Positions 1 to 7,096 are shown, counted from the stretch's first letter. The stretch: DNA of 10,383 nt from Candidatus Omnitrophota bacterium (GCA_023247135.1 JAHFHB010000042.1:1-10383); one strand, 5' to 3'. Made by a program: numbers and translations. The notes: a model not told the origin generated them from the letters alone.

Positions 1-2
1 AA

Positions 3-68
3 AAACGAATTGCCGAGCTTCTGCATGACGCGCTGGAAAAACAGGGTCTGATCAGCGCCGCGGCCTAA
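3..68 (+). CDS. C-terminal tail of an unidentified protein (5' truncated by window edge)
   Basis: This is the only plus-strand frame open at the left edge. It gives about 21 residues, beginning KRIAELLHDALEKQ and ending GLISAAA, then stops at TAA (66-68). The peptide is a plausible amphipathic helix with a small-residue tail, as at the end of a cytosolic enzyme. It is too short to assign to a family. The reading is supported by context: its stop codon overlaps the stop codon of the opposing gene at 65-67, the arrangement expected of two convergent genes packed end to end. It could also be a chance open frame, because only 66 bases are visible. Confidence 0.45.
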   Translation, partial: KRIAELLHDALEKQGLISAAA

Positions 69-1078
69 GGGCGCGCTTGAGTAGTGCGCTGATCCTCCCA
101 AAATGTTTTAAGCGCATAGACCCTCTGGCCTTTCTCGGAAGTCAAACGCTGCAGGGTCCATAAAATTTCTCCCCCGGGATAGAAGCCTTTGGCCTCCGCC
201 GTCAGCCCGTCAGGGCTCGTTTGCAGTTGAGTCAGAAGGGTTCCTGAATCAGAGTACAAACGTCCTTCGGTCAAATGACCTTGATGAAAGACATACTCCA
301 GACGCCTTTGGCCCTGCGGACCCAAAAAAACGGCCTTACCCTCCTGCGCCTGATTGTTCCAAACCCACTCCAGGCTGACTGCGCCGGTCAAATAATGCGC
401 GCTCAGTTTACTCTCAGTGTCACCGCTCGCTCCTTGCTGCCAGTGCACATATTCACGGCCCTGTTCGTCATAGGCTTTGAAATACCCTGCACTCCCTGCA
501 GCGCTTAGCACAGGTGCTTGCGCCGGCCTGGCGTCTTCTGACCAGAATTGGGGGGTGCCGCTCAAGATTCCGCGGGTAAAAACAAAACTCGCAAGGGTTC
601 CGCCGCTGGCATAGTGGGCACTGACGGAACCTTCGCGTTCTCCCGCATCAAAAGTTTCGTCGAGAAAAAAAGAACCGTCCGGCGCAAATGTTTTCCATTC
701 CCCTTGCGGAAGGCCTCCCTGAAAGAGAAATTCTTGCCAGGGTTTCCCGTCCTGGAAATAAGTTTTAAAAAACCCGCTTTTTTTTTCGTCCAGCACCCAT
801 TCGGAACTAAGCCGGCCGCTTTTATAAAAAGTTTCGATCGGGCCCGTATTTTTAAACTTTTCCAGTTCGGGATCTTTTTTAAAATCTTTGGGCGCCGGAA
901 TTTTTTCAGAATCCTTGCGGGACGGCTGCGGAATTTTGCGTGTCGATGGATTTTTGAGTCCGTGAGAAAGCGCCGGCCCGTCTTTCAAAGGCATGCGGCC
1001 GGTGCGCTTCACCAGCCCTAAAAAAAGTAAAAAAACCAGCAGGTACCCGGCGGCAATGCAAAGTAAAAATTTTTTCAT
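65..1078 (-). CDS. Membrane-anchored MORN/YwqK-type repeat protein
   Basis: The protein has 337 residues and an unknown function. Residues 1-23 form a single hydrophobic signal-anchor (MKKFLLCIAAGYLL...). A Lys/Pro-rich linker spans about 28-75, and the rest is a repeat domain. About nine units of 23-24 residues follow the pattern G-x-(aromatic)-x-x-(aromatic)-x-x-x-G-x-(hydrophobic). Examples are SGFFKTYFQDGKPWQEF at about 101-117 and QGEWKTFAPDGSFFLDETF at about 125-143. This resembles the MORN-variant repeats found in proteins often labelled YwqK antitoxin component, a label that implies nothing about toxins here. The anchor suggests the repeats face the periplasm. I prefer ATG 1078 over the in-frame ATG at 1093, because CAGGGT sits about 6 bases upstream of 1078 and the peptide then opens with a normal MKK signal sequence. 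It lies about 60 bases downstream of the FecR-domain gene on the same strand, so co-transcription is likely. The ligand or partner is unknown. Confidence 0.8.
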   Translation of the reverse strand: MKKFLLCIAAGYLLVFLLFLGLVKRTGRMPLKDGPALSHGLKNPSTRKIPQPSRKDSEKIPAPKDFKKDPELEKFKNTGPIETFYKSGRLSSEWVLDEKKSGFFKTYFQDGKPWQEFLFQGGLPQGEWKTFAPDGSFFLDETFDAGEREGSVSAHYASGGTLASFVFTRGILSGTPQFWSEDARPAQAPVLSAAGSAGYFKAYDEQGREYVHWQQGASGDTESKLSAHYLTGAVSLEWVWNNQAQEGKAVFLGPQGQRRLEYVFHQGHLTEGRLYSDSGTLLTQLQTSPDGLTAEAKGFYPGGEILWTLQRLTSEKGQRVYALKTFWEDQRTTQARP

Positions 1079-1137
1079 TGTGTGACCCTGCATACCATCG
1101 TCGCGATTAAAAGATTCTTTAGACGGGAGAAGCTTTT

Positions 1138-2445
1138 TTAAGCTTTCGCAGGCGCAGCCGCAGAGTCCGCAGGCGCTTTGGCAGGTTCAGCTTGTTTAGA
1201 ATCCACAGAAGGGGCCGGAGGCGTTGTCGCAGGAATCAGCTCTACGTCGGAAAACCGCAAGGTGCCATGGGTGAATTCGCCGGCTTTGTCATTGGAAAAA
1301 ACAAAAGTAATTTCGGATACAGGCTGATCCTTCGTCGCCCGAAAAGGAAAGCGCATGGTCTGCCATTCACGGCGGAATAATTTGGGGGTAAAAGCGCGCA
1401 GCGTCTGGCCCTTCGATTTAATTTCAATCCGGAACGCCTCCGGATAACCTTCGTCGGGGATTTGACTGACCTTGAACTGCAGTGCTTCATAATTCTGGAT
1501 TTTCATATCCCGCACTTTCATGTACATGCCCACGAAAGAACCCCGAGGAAAGACGTCGTACTCGACGTTCAAAATCACTTTACCGGCCTCATTTTTTTCA
1601 AAATTGCGCCAGCAATAACCCACCTTGGGGGTAAAAAATGTGCCGTGATCAAATACGTTTTTGAAAAGCCCGCCCGCCTGCAGGGACAAATCAAGCTGGT
1701 CGGCTTCCTCAGCGGCACTCTTCTGGATGAGTTCATAGGCTTCTTTCATGCCATCCCATTCGTCCTTGGAAATGCGTACAGCAGCCGTCAGTGGCCCGTT
1801 CCCCTCCAGGTCCGTTTTGTGCATATCCTGAACCATGACGGCTTTGCCGCTTTCGTTCTTCGCGCGAACTTCCAGCTGGCCGCGCAAAACACCTACCCAG
1901 GATTTTTTTGTTTCAGGGTTTGACTGCACCACAAAAACGGTTCCGCGAACCGAGGCCACCACCTGCGGCGTTGAAATCTCAAGCCATTTTTCATGGTCAG
2001 CTTGTTTTTCGGTAGACGCCAAAATCAAACCGCGCACCAGCTGCAGCTGGTAACGCACAGGCTGCTTGACCCAAAAAGGACGCGCGGGCCTTTGCAGTTC
2101 TGAAAATTCTTTAAGCCGTAAAATAGCCTGGTTGTCGATTTTCAAATCGACTTCCACGTCCTTGCCGGTGCGAATACTATCTCCGGTTTTAAAAATGGCG
2201 CCGCGCTCGAGTTCGCTCCAGCGGCGGGTTTCGGCCGAGTAGTATTCGGGTTTTCCCGTAAAATTGGCGATTTCCACCGGGGGCAGATTTGATTCGACAG
2301 GGGCTTGGAGAAAGGGCAGGCGCGCCACTTGGCCGCTTTGCAGCAAATAGTACGCACCGCCCAGCACGATGATGACGATGCCGATGATGAAGGTTGGAAA
2401 TTTTTTGGGAGACGAATTTGACGACTCGGGCTTTTCAATACGCAT
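1138..2445 (-). CDS. FecR-domain protein with C-terminal sugar-binding-like domain
   Basis: The protein has 435 residues. Residues 17-36 form one transmembrane helix behind a short cytosolic N-terminus, so the remainder is probably periplasmic. Residues about 78-198 match a FecR domain: GAIFKTGDSIRTG, then LEISTPQVVASVRGTVFVV and GVLRGQLEV, the usual hallmark pieces. Residues about 262-407 look like a beta-sandwich of the carbohydrate-binding (CBM11/CIA30-like) type, with VEYDVFPRGSFVGMYMKV near 294-311 and HGTLRFSDVELIP at the end. The last 28 residues are a low-complexity Pro/Ala/Lys tail. Classical FecR relays a TonB-receptor signal to an ECF sigma factor. No sigma factor or receptor gene is present here and the N-terminus lacks the usual anti-sigma region, so this is more likely an envelope ligand-binding or scaffolding protein. 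The ATG at 2445 has no clear Shine-Dalgarno sequence, only an A-rich leader. The neighbours are the synthase/TPR gene upstream and the MORN-repeat gene downstream. The sugar-binding call is fold-level inference. Confidence 0.82.
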   Translation of the reverse strand: MRIEKPESSNSSPKKFPTFIIGIVIIVLGGAYYLLQSGQVARLPFLQAPVESNLPPVEIANFTGKPEYYSAETRRWSELERGAIFKTGDSIRTGKDVEVDLKIDNQAILRLKEFSELQRPARPFWVKQPVRYQLQLVRGLILASTEKQADHEKWLEISTPQVVASVRGTVFVVQSNPETKKSWVGVLRGQLEVRAKNESGKAVMVQDMHKTDLEGNGPLTAAVRISKDEWDGMKEAYELIQKSAAEEADQLDLSLQAGGLFKNVFDHGTFFTPKVGYCWRNFEKNEAGKVILNVEYDVFPRGSFVGMYMKVRDMKIQNYEALQFKVSQIPDEGYPEAFRIEIKSKGQTLRAFTPKLFRREWQTMRFPFRATKDQPVSEITFVFSNDKAGEFTHGTLRFSDVELIPATTPPAPSVDSKQAEPAKAPADSAAAPAKA

Positions 2446-2523
2446 ATTTTTTTATCTTAACGGAGCGGGAGGCTCGCTTCCAGCTTTTTTTCTGAACACA
2501 TCCCCCTGACGATGCTTGTGTTA

Positions 2524-2543
2524 TAAAAAGATCATCAATGATC
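2524..2543 (-). terminator. Weak candidate intrinsic terminator after the synthase/TPR gene
   Basis: Read on the minus strand, a perfect inverted repeat GATCAT-TG-ATGATC is followed directly by five T residues, beginning three bases after the TAA stop (2546-2548). Realistically the hairpin is a 5-bp stem with a four-base loop. The stem is AT-rich and short, so termination would be inefficient. It may attenuate transcription into the FecR-domain gene, which starts about 100 bases downstream. Confidence 0.35.
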
Positions 2544-2545
2544 GG

Positions 2546-5500
2546 TTATTTTACAGAAGCAAGCGCTTTGACCACTTCGGGATTGGTTTTAAGTCCAGGG
2601 CTGAGCTGAATGGCCTTGTGCATCGCCTGCTTAAATGCTGCGGTCTCGCCGGTTCTTTGGTAGATGCGGGCCAATTGCAGGTAAGTGTCGGGTTCCAGCG
2701 GCAGCTCGCGCTCCATCAACTGGTAAACTGCACGTGCAAACGGTAAGGCCCCGGCCGCTTCATAAAGCTGGCCCAGCCGCGCGTAAGCAAGCGCGAACCG
2801 GGGATACCGCTCGATCATTTCACGCGCAAAAGCAGCCTGTTTTTCAGGCGGGGCTTTTTGAAAAGCCAACACCGCCATAGGCGCCATAATGGTGAATTCC
2901 TCCTCGCCCATCTTCAGAATGGCCTGATAAACACGCAGGGCCCTGTCGTAATCACCGGCCACATGATACAAATGGAATAAATCTTTCAGATAAGCCGCAT
3001 TTTCTGGTTCCAGCTGCACGGCCTGTTCCAGCTGCGCACGTGCGGCCGATGCATCGCTGCGTTTTTCCGCAATCAGTCCCAGGTAATCATGCGCCTGCGC
3101 AAACTCCGGCTGACTCGCCAAAACTTTTTTGAAAAGCGCTTCGGCCTCACTCAGTTTTTCGTTTTCAAAATAGAAAATCGCATCTGCAAGCAGCGTCTGG
3201 CGCGACAATGGATCGATTTCATGAGCGCGGGCCAGCGCTGAGTGCGCTTCCCGCATAAAACGCTTTGCCTTGTAGCCCGCGCCAAGTTCGCGCAAAAAAC
3301 CCGCATTGTTTCCGGCGGGCGGCTGCAGATTTTGAATGTGCGGAAGCCCGTTTGCGCGAACACTGTTCAAGAGTTGAAAATTGGGAACAAGCGTCGATTC
3401 ATAAAGATGCCGTGGCGCTGAAAATTCAAGCCGCGGATGATTATCCGTGTTCAGAACAGCTCCCTTGGCAAGCCTCCGGATCTCATTTTCACCCAGCCAA
3501 TAGTTGGCCATGAAAGCTTCCGGCGTCTTGATTCCGTGCACTCCCAGATCTCTGGCCGTCTGTCCCCTGGAAAACGCAGCGCTTATTTTTTTAAAATCCA
3601 GCGCGAGCGGTTCTTGCGTGCCAATTAGCATAATGTCGGGATAATAAGAAGTCCAAAGGCTCGCGTGCGGAAACACGTCTGCGAATGTCGCGATAATCAT
3701 CCGCAGGTCCTCCGAGGACATGCTGTAGGCATGCAGCCACTGGCAGACCACGCCTCCGGCGTTCAATCGGCCGCGCATGTTCTGATAATGCTCCTTCGAA
3801 AATAAATTGGCGACGCCCGCAATCCACGGATTGGACGGCTCGGAAATCATCACATCGTATTTTTTAGGGCTGAGCAAAACCTGGTTACGGCCGTCATTGA
3901 AAATCAGATGGACACGAGGGTCCTTTAACACATCGCGATTGAGTTTTTTAAACAGCCGGGTGCCCTCCACCACGGCCGGCTCAAGCTCCACCGCGTCGAT
4001 TTGCCGCACCGGGTGCGCAGCCACCGCGGCTAAAGTCGAGCCGCTGCCGAGACCAATCACAAGGACGTCTTTGGCGTCCGGGTTCAAAAGCAGCGGCAAA
4101 TGCCCCAGCAAAAACTGGGTGAAAGCATCCTTGGTGGAGGCGTCGGTTTTACCGTTCACGGCCAGGGATAAATCATCGCGCAGGCGGATCACGCTCACAT
4201 TGGCGCTCAGCCCTTCCTTGTAGTAAACGAGCTGGCGCTCCCGCATGGAACGCACAAATTCGCCGGCGCTCAACCCTTTGACCCGCGAAGGATTGATGGC
4301 GGTGTCGCTGGTCAGAATACTTTTATTCCACGGCTGGACACACACCCCGGAAGAAATAACTCCCGCCAATAGAAAACCTCCCGCGGCTATTTTTTTTATG
4401 TTCAGGCTGCGCGGGTAAAGCCCAAAAGCGGCCAGCCCGATCAATGCATTGAGCGAGGCCGCCCCCATTAAACTGCGCTGAATACCAAAAGCCGGGATCA
4501 GCCAAAAACCGGTCAGCACGGAGCCGGCAATGGTTCCCACGGTATTGGCAAAATAGGCTCGGCCCACCTCGCCGCCCAATCCTTCCTGCTGGCGGTACAC
4601 ATGCATGAAACAGGCAAACAACGCGCCGATACAAAAAGTCGGCGGCAGCATGACCCGCGCGCACAATAGGAAGCGGCCAAGATCCAAAAGCCCCGTCGAC
4701 CCCTGCGCCCATTCATAAACTTGCACAAACGCGTAAGAAAGCTTGTCAAACTGATTCAGCCCGAGGAACACGCCCAGCGCGGTGAATAATTCAAGCGCTG
4801 CAAAGAGCCGCAGACCCGCGCCAAAACGGCGGGCGTAAAGACTCAGCGCATAGCTGCCAAGGGCAATGCCCAGTAAAAATGTGGCCAGCATAATTGAAAA
4901 AGCATAGACCGAACTGCCGAGCGCCACGGCAAGCACCCGGGTCCAGCCAATTTCATACACCATGGAGACGGCGCCGGACACTCCAAAAAGAAAAAGCAAA
5001 AACCGTCTGGGTGCGGACAACCGCGCCGGGCTTTGAAACGGCCGCGCCGCCGGCACAGGCGGTCTCGTCCATGGGCATCCCTGCGCCAGGCACCCACAGG
5101 CATAAAAAATAAGCATGTTGAGAAGCCCGGTGGCAACGGTGGTTTGCCAAACACCGAACCAATACAAAAGGTAAAAGCCGCAGAGAAAGGTTCCAAGCAC
5201 AGCCCCCAAAGTATTGAGTGCGTAAAGCAGTCCCACGCCGCGCGCGGTTTCAGCCTCATTTTTCACAAAAGCCTTCGTGATGACCGGCAGTGTTCCACCC
5301 ATCAGAAAAGTCGGCGGGAAAAGCACAAGAAAGGCGACAGCAAAACGAAACAGACTCAGGGTAAAAAAGTCAGGCTGAACGAGCCTGTAAAATCCGGCAG
5401 ACCCGGCCTCGATTATTTTCCATAATAGGGGTGTGAGGAGCGCATAGCCGCCAATGCCTAATTCCAGCAGCCCGTAAACACCGATGGGATCTCCGCCGCG

Positions 5501-5719
5501 GTCAATGCGACGTCCAAAATGGAGCGCGCCCAATCCAAGACCGGCCATGTACCCCGCTAGAACTGTGCTGGCCGCAAAGGTGGTGTTGCCGAACACAAGC
5601 CCCATGACGCGCAGCCACGCCACTTGATAGATGAGACCGCAGGCTCCGGAAATAAAAAAACAGGTTAAAACGAGCGGGCGATACAGGCGAATAGAGGGCT
5701 TCCAAAGAGGGATTCGCAT
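2546..5719 (-). CDS. Polytopic spermidine-synthase-like protein with C-terminal TPR region
   Basis: The protein has 1057 residues in three parts. Residues about 14-450 are a polytopic membrane region of roughly ten or more helices, containing two related modules (SGACGLIYQVAWLR near 24 and SGAVSMVYEIGWTRVL near 248). Residues about 480-770 are a Rossmann-type SAM/decarboxy-SAM-binding domain of the spermine/spermidine synthase family: GLGSGST (556-562), VELEP with acidic E578, NDGRN with D609, YDVMISEPSNPW (about 622-632), and TDNHPRLEF near 758. Residues about 806-1047 carry about six TPR units. The family often appears as a fused spermidine synthase. Canonical enzymes transfer aminopropyl groups to putrescine, but their catalytic D-S/T-S/T-D-P motif is EPSNP here, so that activity is doubtful. 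The ATG at 5719 precedes a basic stretch and the first helix. A GTG at 5740 is an alternative, and neither has a good ribosome site. The yjbQ-family gene lies just upstream, so the gene may continue that operon. The product probably sits in the inner membrane, and the side on which the TPRs lie is unresolved. Confidence 0.85.
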   Translation of the reverse strand: MRIPLWKPSIRLYRPLVLTCFFISGACGLIYQVAWLRVMGLVFGNTTFAASTVLAGYMAGLGLGALHFGRRIDRGGDPIGVYGLLELGIGGYALLTPLLWKIIEAGSAGFYRLVQPDFFTLSLFRFAVAFLVLFPPTFLMGGTLPVITKAFVKNEAETARGVGLLYALNTLGAVLGTFLCGFYLLYWFGVWQTTVATGLLNMLIFYACGCLAQGCPWTRPPVPAARPFQSPARLSAPRRFLLFLFGVSGAVSMVYEIGWTRVLAVALGSSVYAFSIMLATFLLGIALGSYALSLYARRFGAGLRLFAALELFTALGVFLGLNQFDKLSYAFVQVYEWAQGSTGLLDLGRFLLCARVMLPPTFCIGALFACFMHVYRQQEGLGGEVGRAYFANTVGTIAGSVLTGFWLIPAFGIQRSLMGAASLNALIGLAAFGLYPRSLNIKKIAAGGFLLAGVISSGVCVQPWNKSILTSDTAINPSRVKGLSAGEFVRSMRERQLVYYKEGLSANVSVIRLRDDLSLAVNGKTDASTKDAFTQFLLGHLPLLLNPDAKDVLVIGLGSGSTLAAVAAHPVRQIDAVELEPAVVEGTRLFKKLNRDVLKDPRVHLIFNDGRNQVLLSPKKYDVMISEPSNPWIAGVANLFSKEHYQNMRGRLNAGGVVCQWLHAYSMSSEDLRMIIATFADVFPHASLWTSYYPDIMLIGTQEPLALDFKKISAAFSRGQTARDLGVHGIKTPEAFMANYWLGENEIRRLAKGAVLNTDNHPRLEFSAPRHLYESTLVPNFQLLNSVRANGLPHIQNLQPPAGNNAGFLRELGAGYKAKRFMREAHSALARAHEIDPLSRQTLLADAIFYFENEKLSEAEALFKKVLASQPEFAQAHDYLGLIAEKRSDASAARAQLEQAVQLEPENAAYLKDLFHLYHVAGDYDRALRVYQAILKMGEEEFTIMAPMAVLAFQKAPPEKQAAFAREMIERYPRFALAYARLGQLYEAAGALPFARAVYQLMERELPLEPDTYLQLARIYQRTGETAAFKQAMHKAIQLSPGLKTNPEVVKALASVK

Positions 5720-5780
5720 TGCAGTTTTTACGTCTAGCACAGGGGTGAGCTTGAGCAGCGCTCGGGGAAGTCTGGCGAGG

Positions 5781-6197
5781 CTACTCTCCGATGATCTTGA
5801 TCAACACACGCTTTTTTCGCATCCCATCAAATTCCGCGTAGAAAATCTGTTCCCAGGTCCCGAAGTCTAATTTGCCTTTCGTAATGGCCACCACGACTTC
5901 ACGCCCAAAGAGCTGGCGTTTCAGGTGCGAGTCGCCATTGTCTTCCCCTGTACGGTGGTGCCGGTATCCTTTCAAGTCATAAGGGGCGACTTTTTCCAAA
6001 AACTCATCGAAGTCCTGAATCAATCCGCGCTCGTCATCATTGATGTAAACACTGGCCGTGATGTGCATGGGGTTGACCAGTACAAGACCTTCCTGAACGC
6101 CGGATTGACGCACGGCCTCTTCCACCCGCGGCGTAATATTAATGTACTCGCGTTTTTGTTCAGTATTGAAGACAAGTTCTTCGCGGTAGGATTTCAT
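5781..6197 (-). CDS. yjbQ: YjbQ/UPF0047 family protein (secondary thiamine-phosphate synthase type)
   Basis: The protein has 138 residues, a full-length member of the YjbQ (UPF0047) family of small cytosolic beta-barrel-like proteins. Visible signatures are ITPRVEEAV (21-29), the HITASVYINDDE motif (45-56), TGEDNGDSHLKRQLFG (83-98) and the C-terminal DGMRKKRVLIKIIGE (124-138). H45, the H80/H81 pair and H91 are likely metal or active-site ligands. The E. coli relative can weakly replace thiamine-phosphate synthase, but the true physiological role is unsettled. I chose ATG 6197 because family members I recall begin MK-x-YR. A GTG at 6203 gives two extra residues and overlaps the upstream bcp stop as GTGA. 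Either way, translation is probably coupled to bcp. No thiamine genes are nearby. Confidence 0.88.
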   Translation of the reverse strand: MKSYREELVFNTEQKREYINITPRVEEAVRQSGVQEGLVLVNPMHITASVYINDDERGLIQDFDEFLEKVAPYDLKGYRHHRTGEDNGDSHLKRQLFGREVVVAITKGKLDFGTWEQIFYAEFDGMRKKRVLIKIIGE

Positions 6198-6199
6198 AC

Positions 6200-6670
6200 T
6201 CACGCTTCGCGCAAAACCCCCAACACCTCTGCGTTGTGTCCATCGGGTTTTACTTTTTCAAAAATCTTTTCGATTTTGCCGTCTTTCCCGATTACAAAAG
6301 TAGTGCGGGCCACCCCCATGTATTCCTTGCCATACATGGTTTTTTTGACCCAAACGCCGTAGGCTTTACACACTTTTTTATCTTCATCGGAAAGCAGAAC
6401 GAACGGCAATTTAAATTTCTCGATGAATTTTTTGTGTGCTTTTTCACCATCGGGGCTCACCCCCAGCACCACCGCATCCGCGTTCTCAATCGGGCGAATC
6501 TTGTCGCGAAACCCGCAGGCCTCCACAGTACAGCCCGGCGTATCATCCTTGGGATAAAAATAAAGAACCACTTTCTTTGCGCCTTTGAACTCTGCCAATG
6601 AAATGTTTTTACCGGCGCTGGACGGCAAATCGAACACCGGTGCCTGAACGCCTTCTTTAAGTTTGGGCAT
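6200..6670 (-). CDS. bcp: Thioredoxin-dependent thiol peroxidase, BCP/PrxQ type
   Basis: The protein has 156 residues, the normal length for bacterioferritin comigratory protein/PrxQ peroxiredoxins. These reduce H2O2 and organic hydroperoxides in the cytosol using thioredoxin. The active-site segment YPKDDTPGCTVEACGFRD places the peroxidatic cysteine at C47 and a resolving cysteine at C52, five residues on, as in the atypical two-cysteine E. coli enzyme. T44 and R122 (in VARTTFVIG) complete the conserved peroxidatic pocket. The start ATG at 6670 has a near-perfect AGGAGGT four bases upstream. That site lies inside the end of the chelatase gene, with which bcp overlaps by 14 bases. Its own stop touches the start region of the yjbQ-family gene. 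The three genes are clearly one transcription unit. Confidence 0.95.
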   Translation of the reverse strand: MPKLKEGVQAPVFDLPSSAGKNISLAEFKGAKKVVLYFYPKDDTPGCTVEACGFRDKIRPIENADAVVLGVSPDGEKAHKKFIEKFKLPFVLLSDEDKKVCKAYGVWVKKTMYGKEYMGVARTTFVIGKDGKIEKIFEKVKPDGHNAEVLGVLREA

Positions 6671-7049
6671 GAGAACCTCCTGAAAAGGGTTGTGCGTTTT
6701 GAATAAGATCGAAGCAAAGTGCGGGCAATGCCGGATGCAAACCCGCGGGTTGTGTGCTCAGAAACTTCACAGCAGGATGCTGCCGCTCTGCGGCCGCAAG
6801 CAAAGCGGGCACATCTTCAGCCACGTGATTCCCGGAATTTAAAAAGTGGAGCAGCACGACAATTTCAAGCGCGCCGCGCTGTACCAGCTGGCCCACCGCA
6901 TCCAGAAAAAGTGGTTCGGCCGAACCCAGGTAGGCGTATTGAACATAGGCGAAGCTGCCCTCGCGGGCAATCTTGCGCGCAAGCTCCGCCACTTCGGCTT
7001 GGGAAGCCTGCGACTGACTGCCGTGGCTTAAAAGAATGACGGATTTCAT
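6657..7049 (-). CDS. cbiX: Sirohydrochlorin chelatase-like protein, short CbiX type
   Basis: The protein has 130 residues, matching the single-domain CbiX(S)/SirB class of class II chelatases. These insert cobalt or iron into sirohydrochlorin for cobalamin or siroheme. Conserved pieces are ILLSHGS at the N-terminus (H9), the YLGSAEPLFLDAV segment (40-52), FLNSGNHVAEDVP with H75 (69-81), and AGLHPALPALC near 102-112. H9 and H75 are the two metal-binding histidines expected. The family is homodimeric and cytosolic. The ATG at 7049 is preferred because a GGGGGA stretch precedes it by about 10 bases and family members begin with a short Met-basic-hydrophobic lead. A GTG at 7067 would extend it by six residues. 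No other tetrapyrrole genes are visible, so the metal and pathway cannot be told from context. The last 14 bases overlap bcp. Confidence 0.85.
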   Translation of the reverse strand: MKSVILLSHGSQSQASQAEVAELARKIAREGSFAYVQYAYLGSAEPLFLDAVGQLVQRGALEIVVLLHFLNSGNHVAEDVPALLAAAERQHPAVKFLSTQPAGLHPALPALCFDLIQNAQPFSGGSHAQT

Positions 7050-7071
7050 GAAAACACGATCCCCCACCCTG

Positions 7072-7095
7072 CCCTCCCCCGCAAGCGGGAGAGGG
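7072..7095. repeat. REP-like GC-rich palindrome between glmS and cbiX
   Basis: Two 11-base arms, CCCTCCCCCGC and GCGGGAGAGGG, flank AA and are complementary except at one position. That position is a tolerated G-U pair in the minus-strand transcript. The motif, close to CCCTCTCCCGC-AA-GCGGGAGAGGG, is one I recall as a dispersed REP-type palindrome in many unrelated Gram-negative genomes. It has no T-run downstream on either strand, so it is not a canonical terminator. In the glmS-cbiX transcript it would form a strong hairpin able to stabilise the upstream mRNA end or to reduce read-through. Confidence 0.6.
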
Positions 7096-7096
7096 G

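Noticed and set aside
65..1078. A toxin-antitoxin locus based on YwqK-like repeats
   Set aside because: The repeat similarity is generic MORN-type, the protein is membrane-anchored, and no toxin-like gene is adjacent. The opposing fragment is too short to judge.
1138..2445. A FecR-type anti-sigma/iron uptake regulatory system
   Set aside because: No ECF sigma factor, TonB receptor or siderophore gene is present and the protein lacks the cytosolic anti-sigma part.
2446..2545. An independent promoter for the FecR-domain gene (TATAAC near 2520 on the minus strand)
   Set aside because: No -35-like hexamer occurs at suitable spacing upstream of it, and the T-rich stretch is better explained as the tail of a weak hairpin. 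Transcription from upstream is as likely.
7072..7095. A strong intrinsic terminator after glmS
   Set aside because: The stem is strong, but no run of T follows it on either strand, so classical Rho-independent termination is not supported. It is reported as a REP-like palindrome instead.
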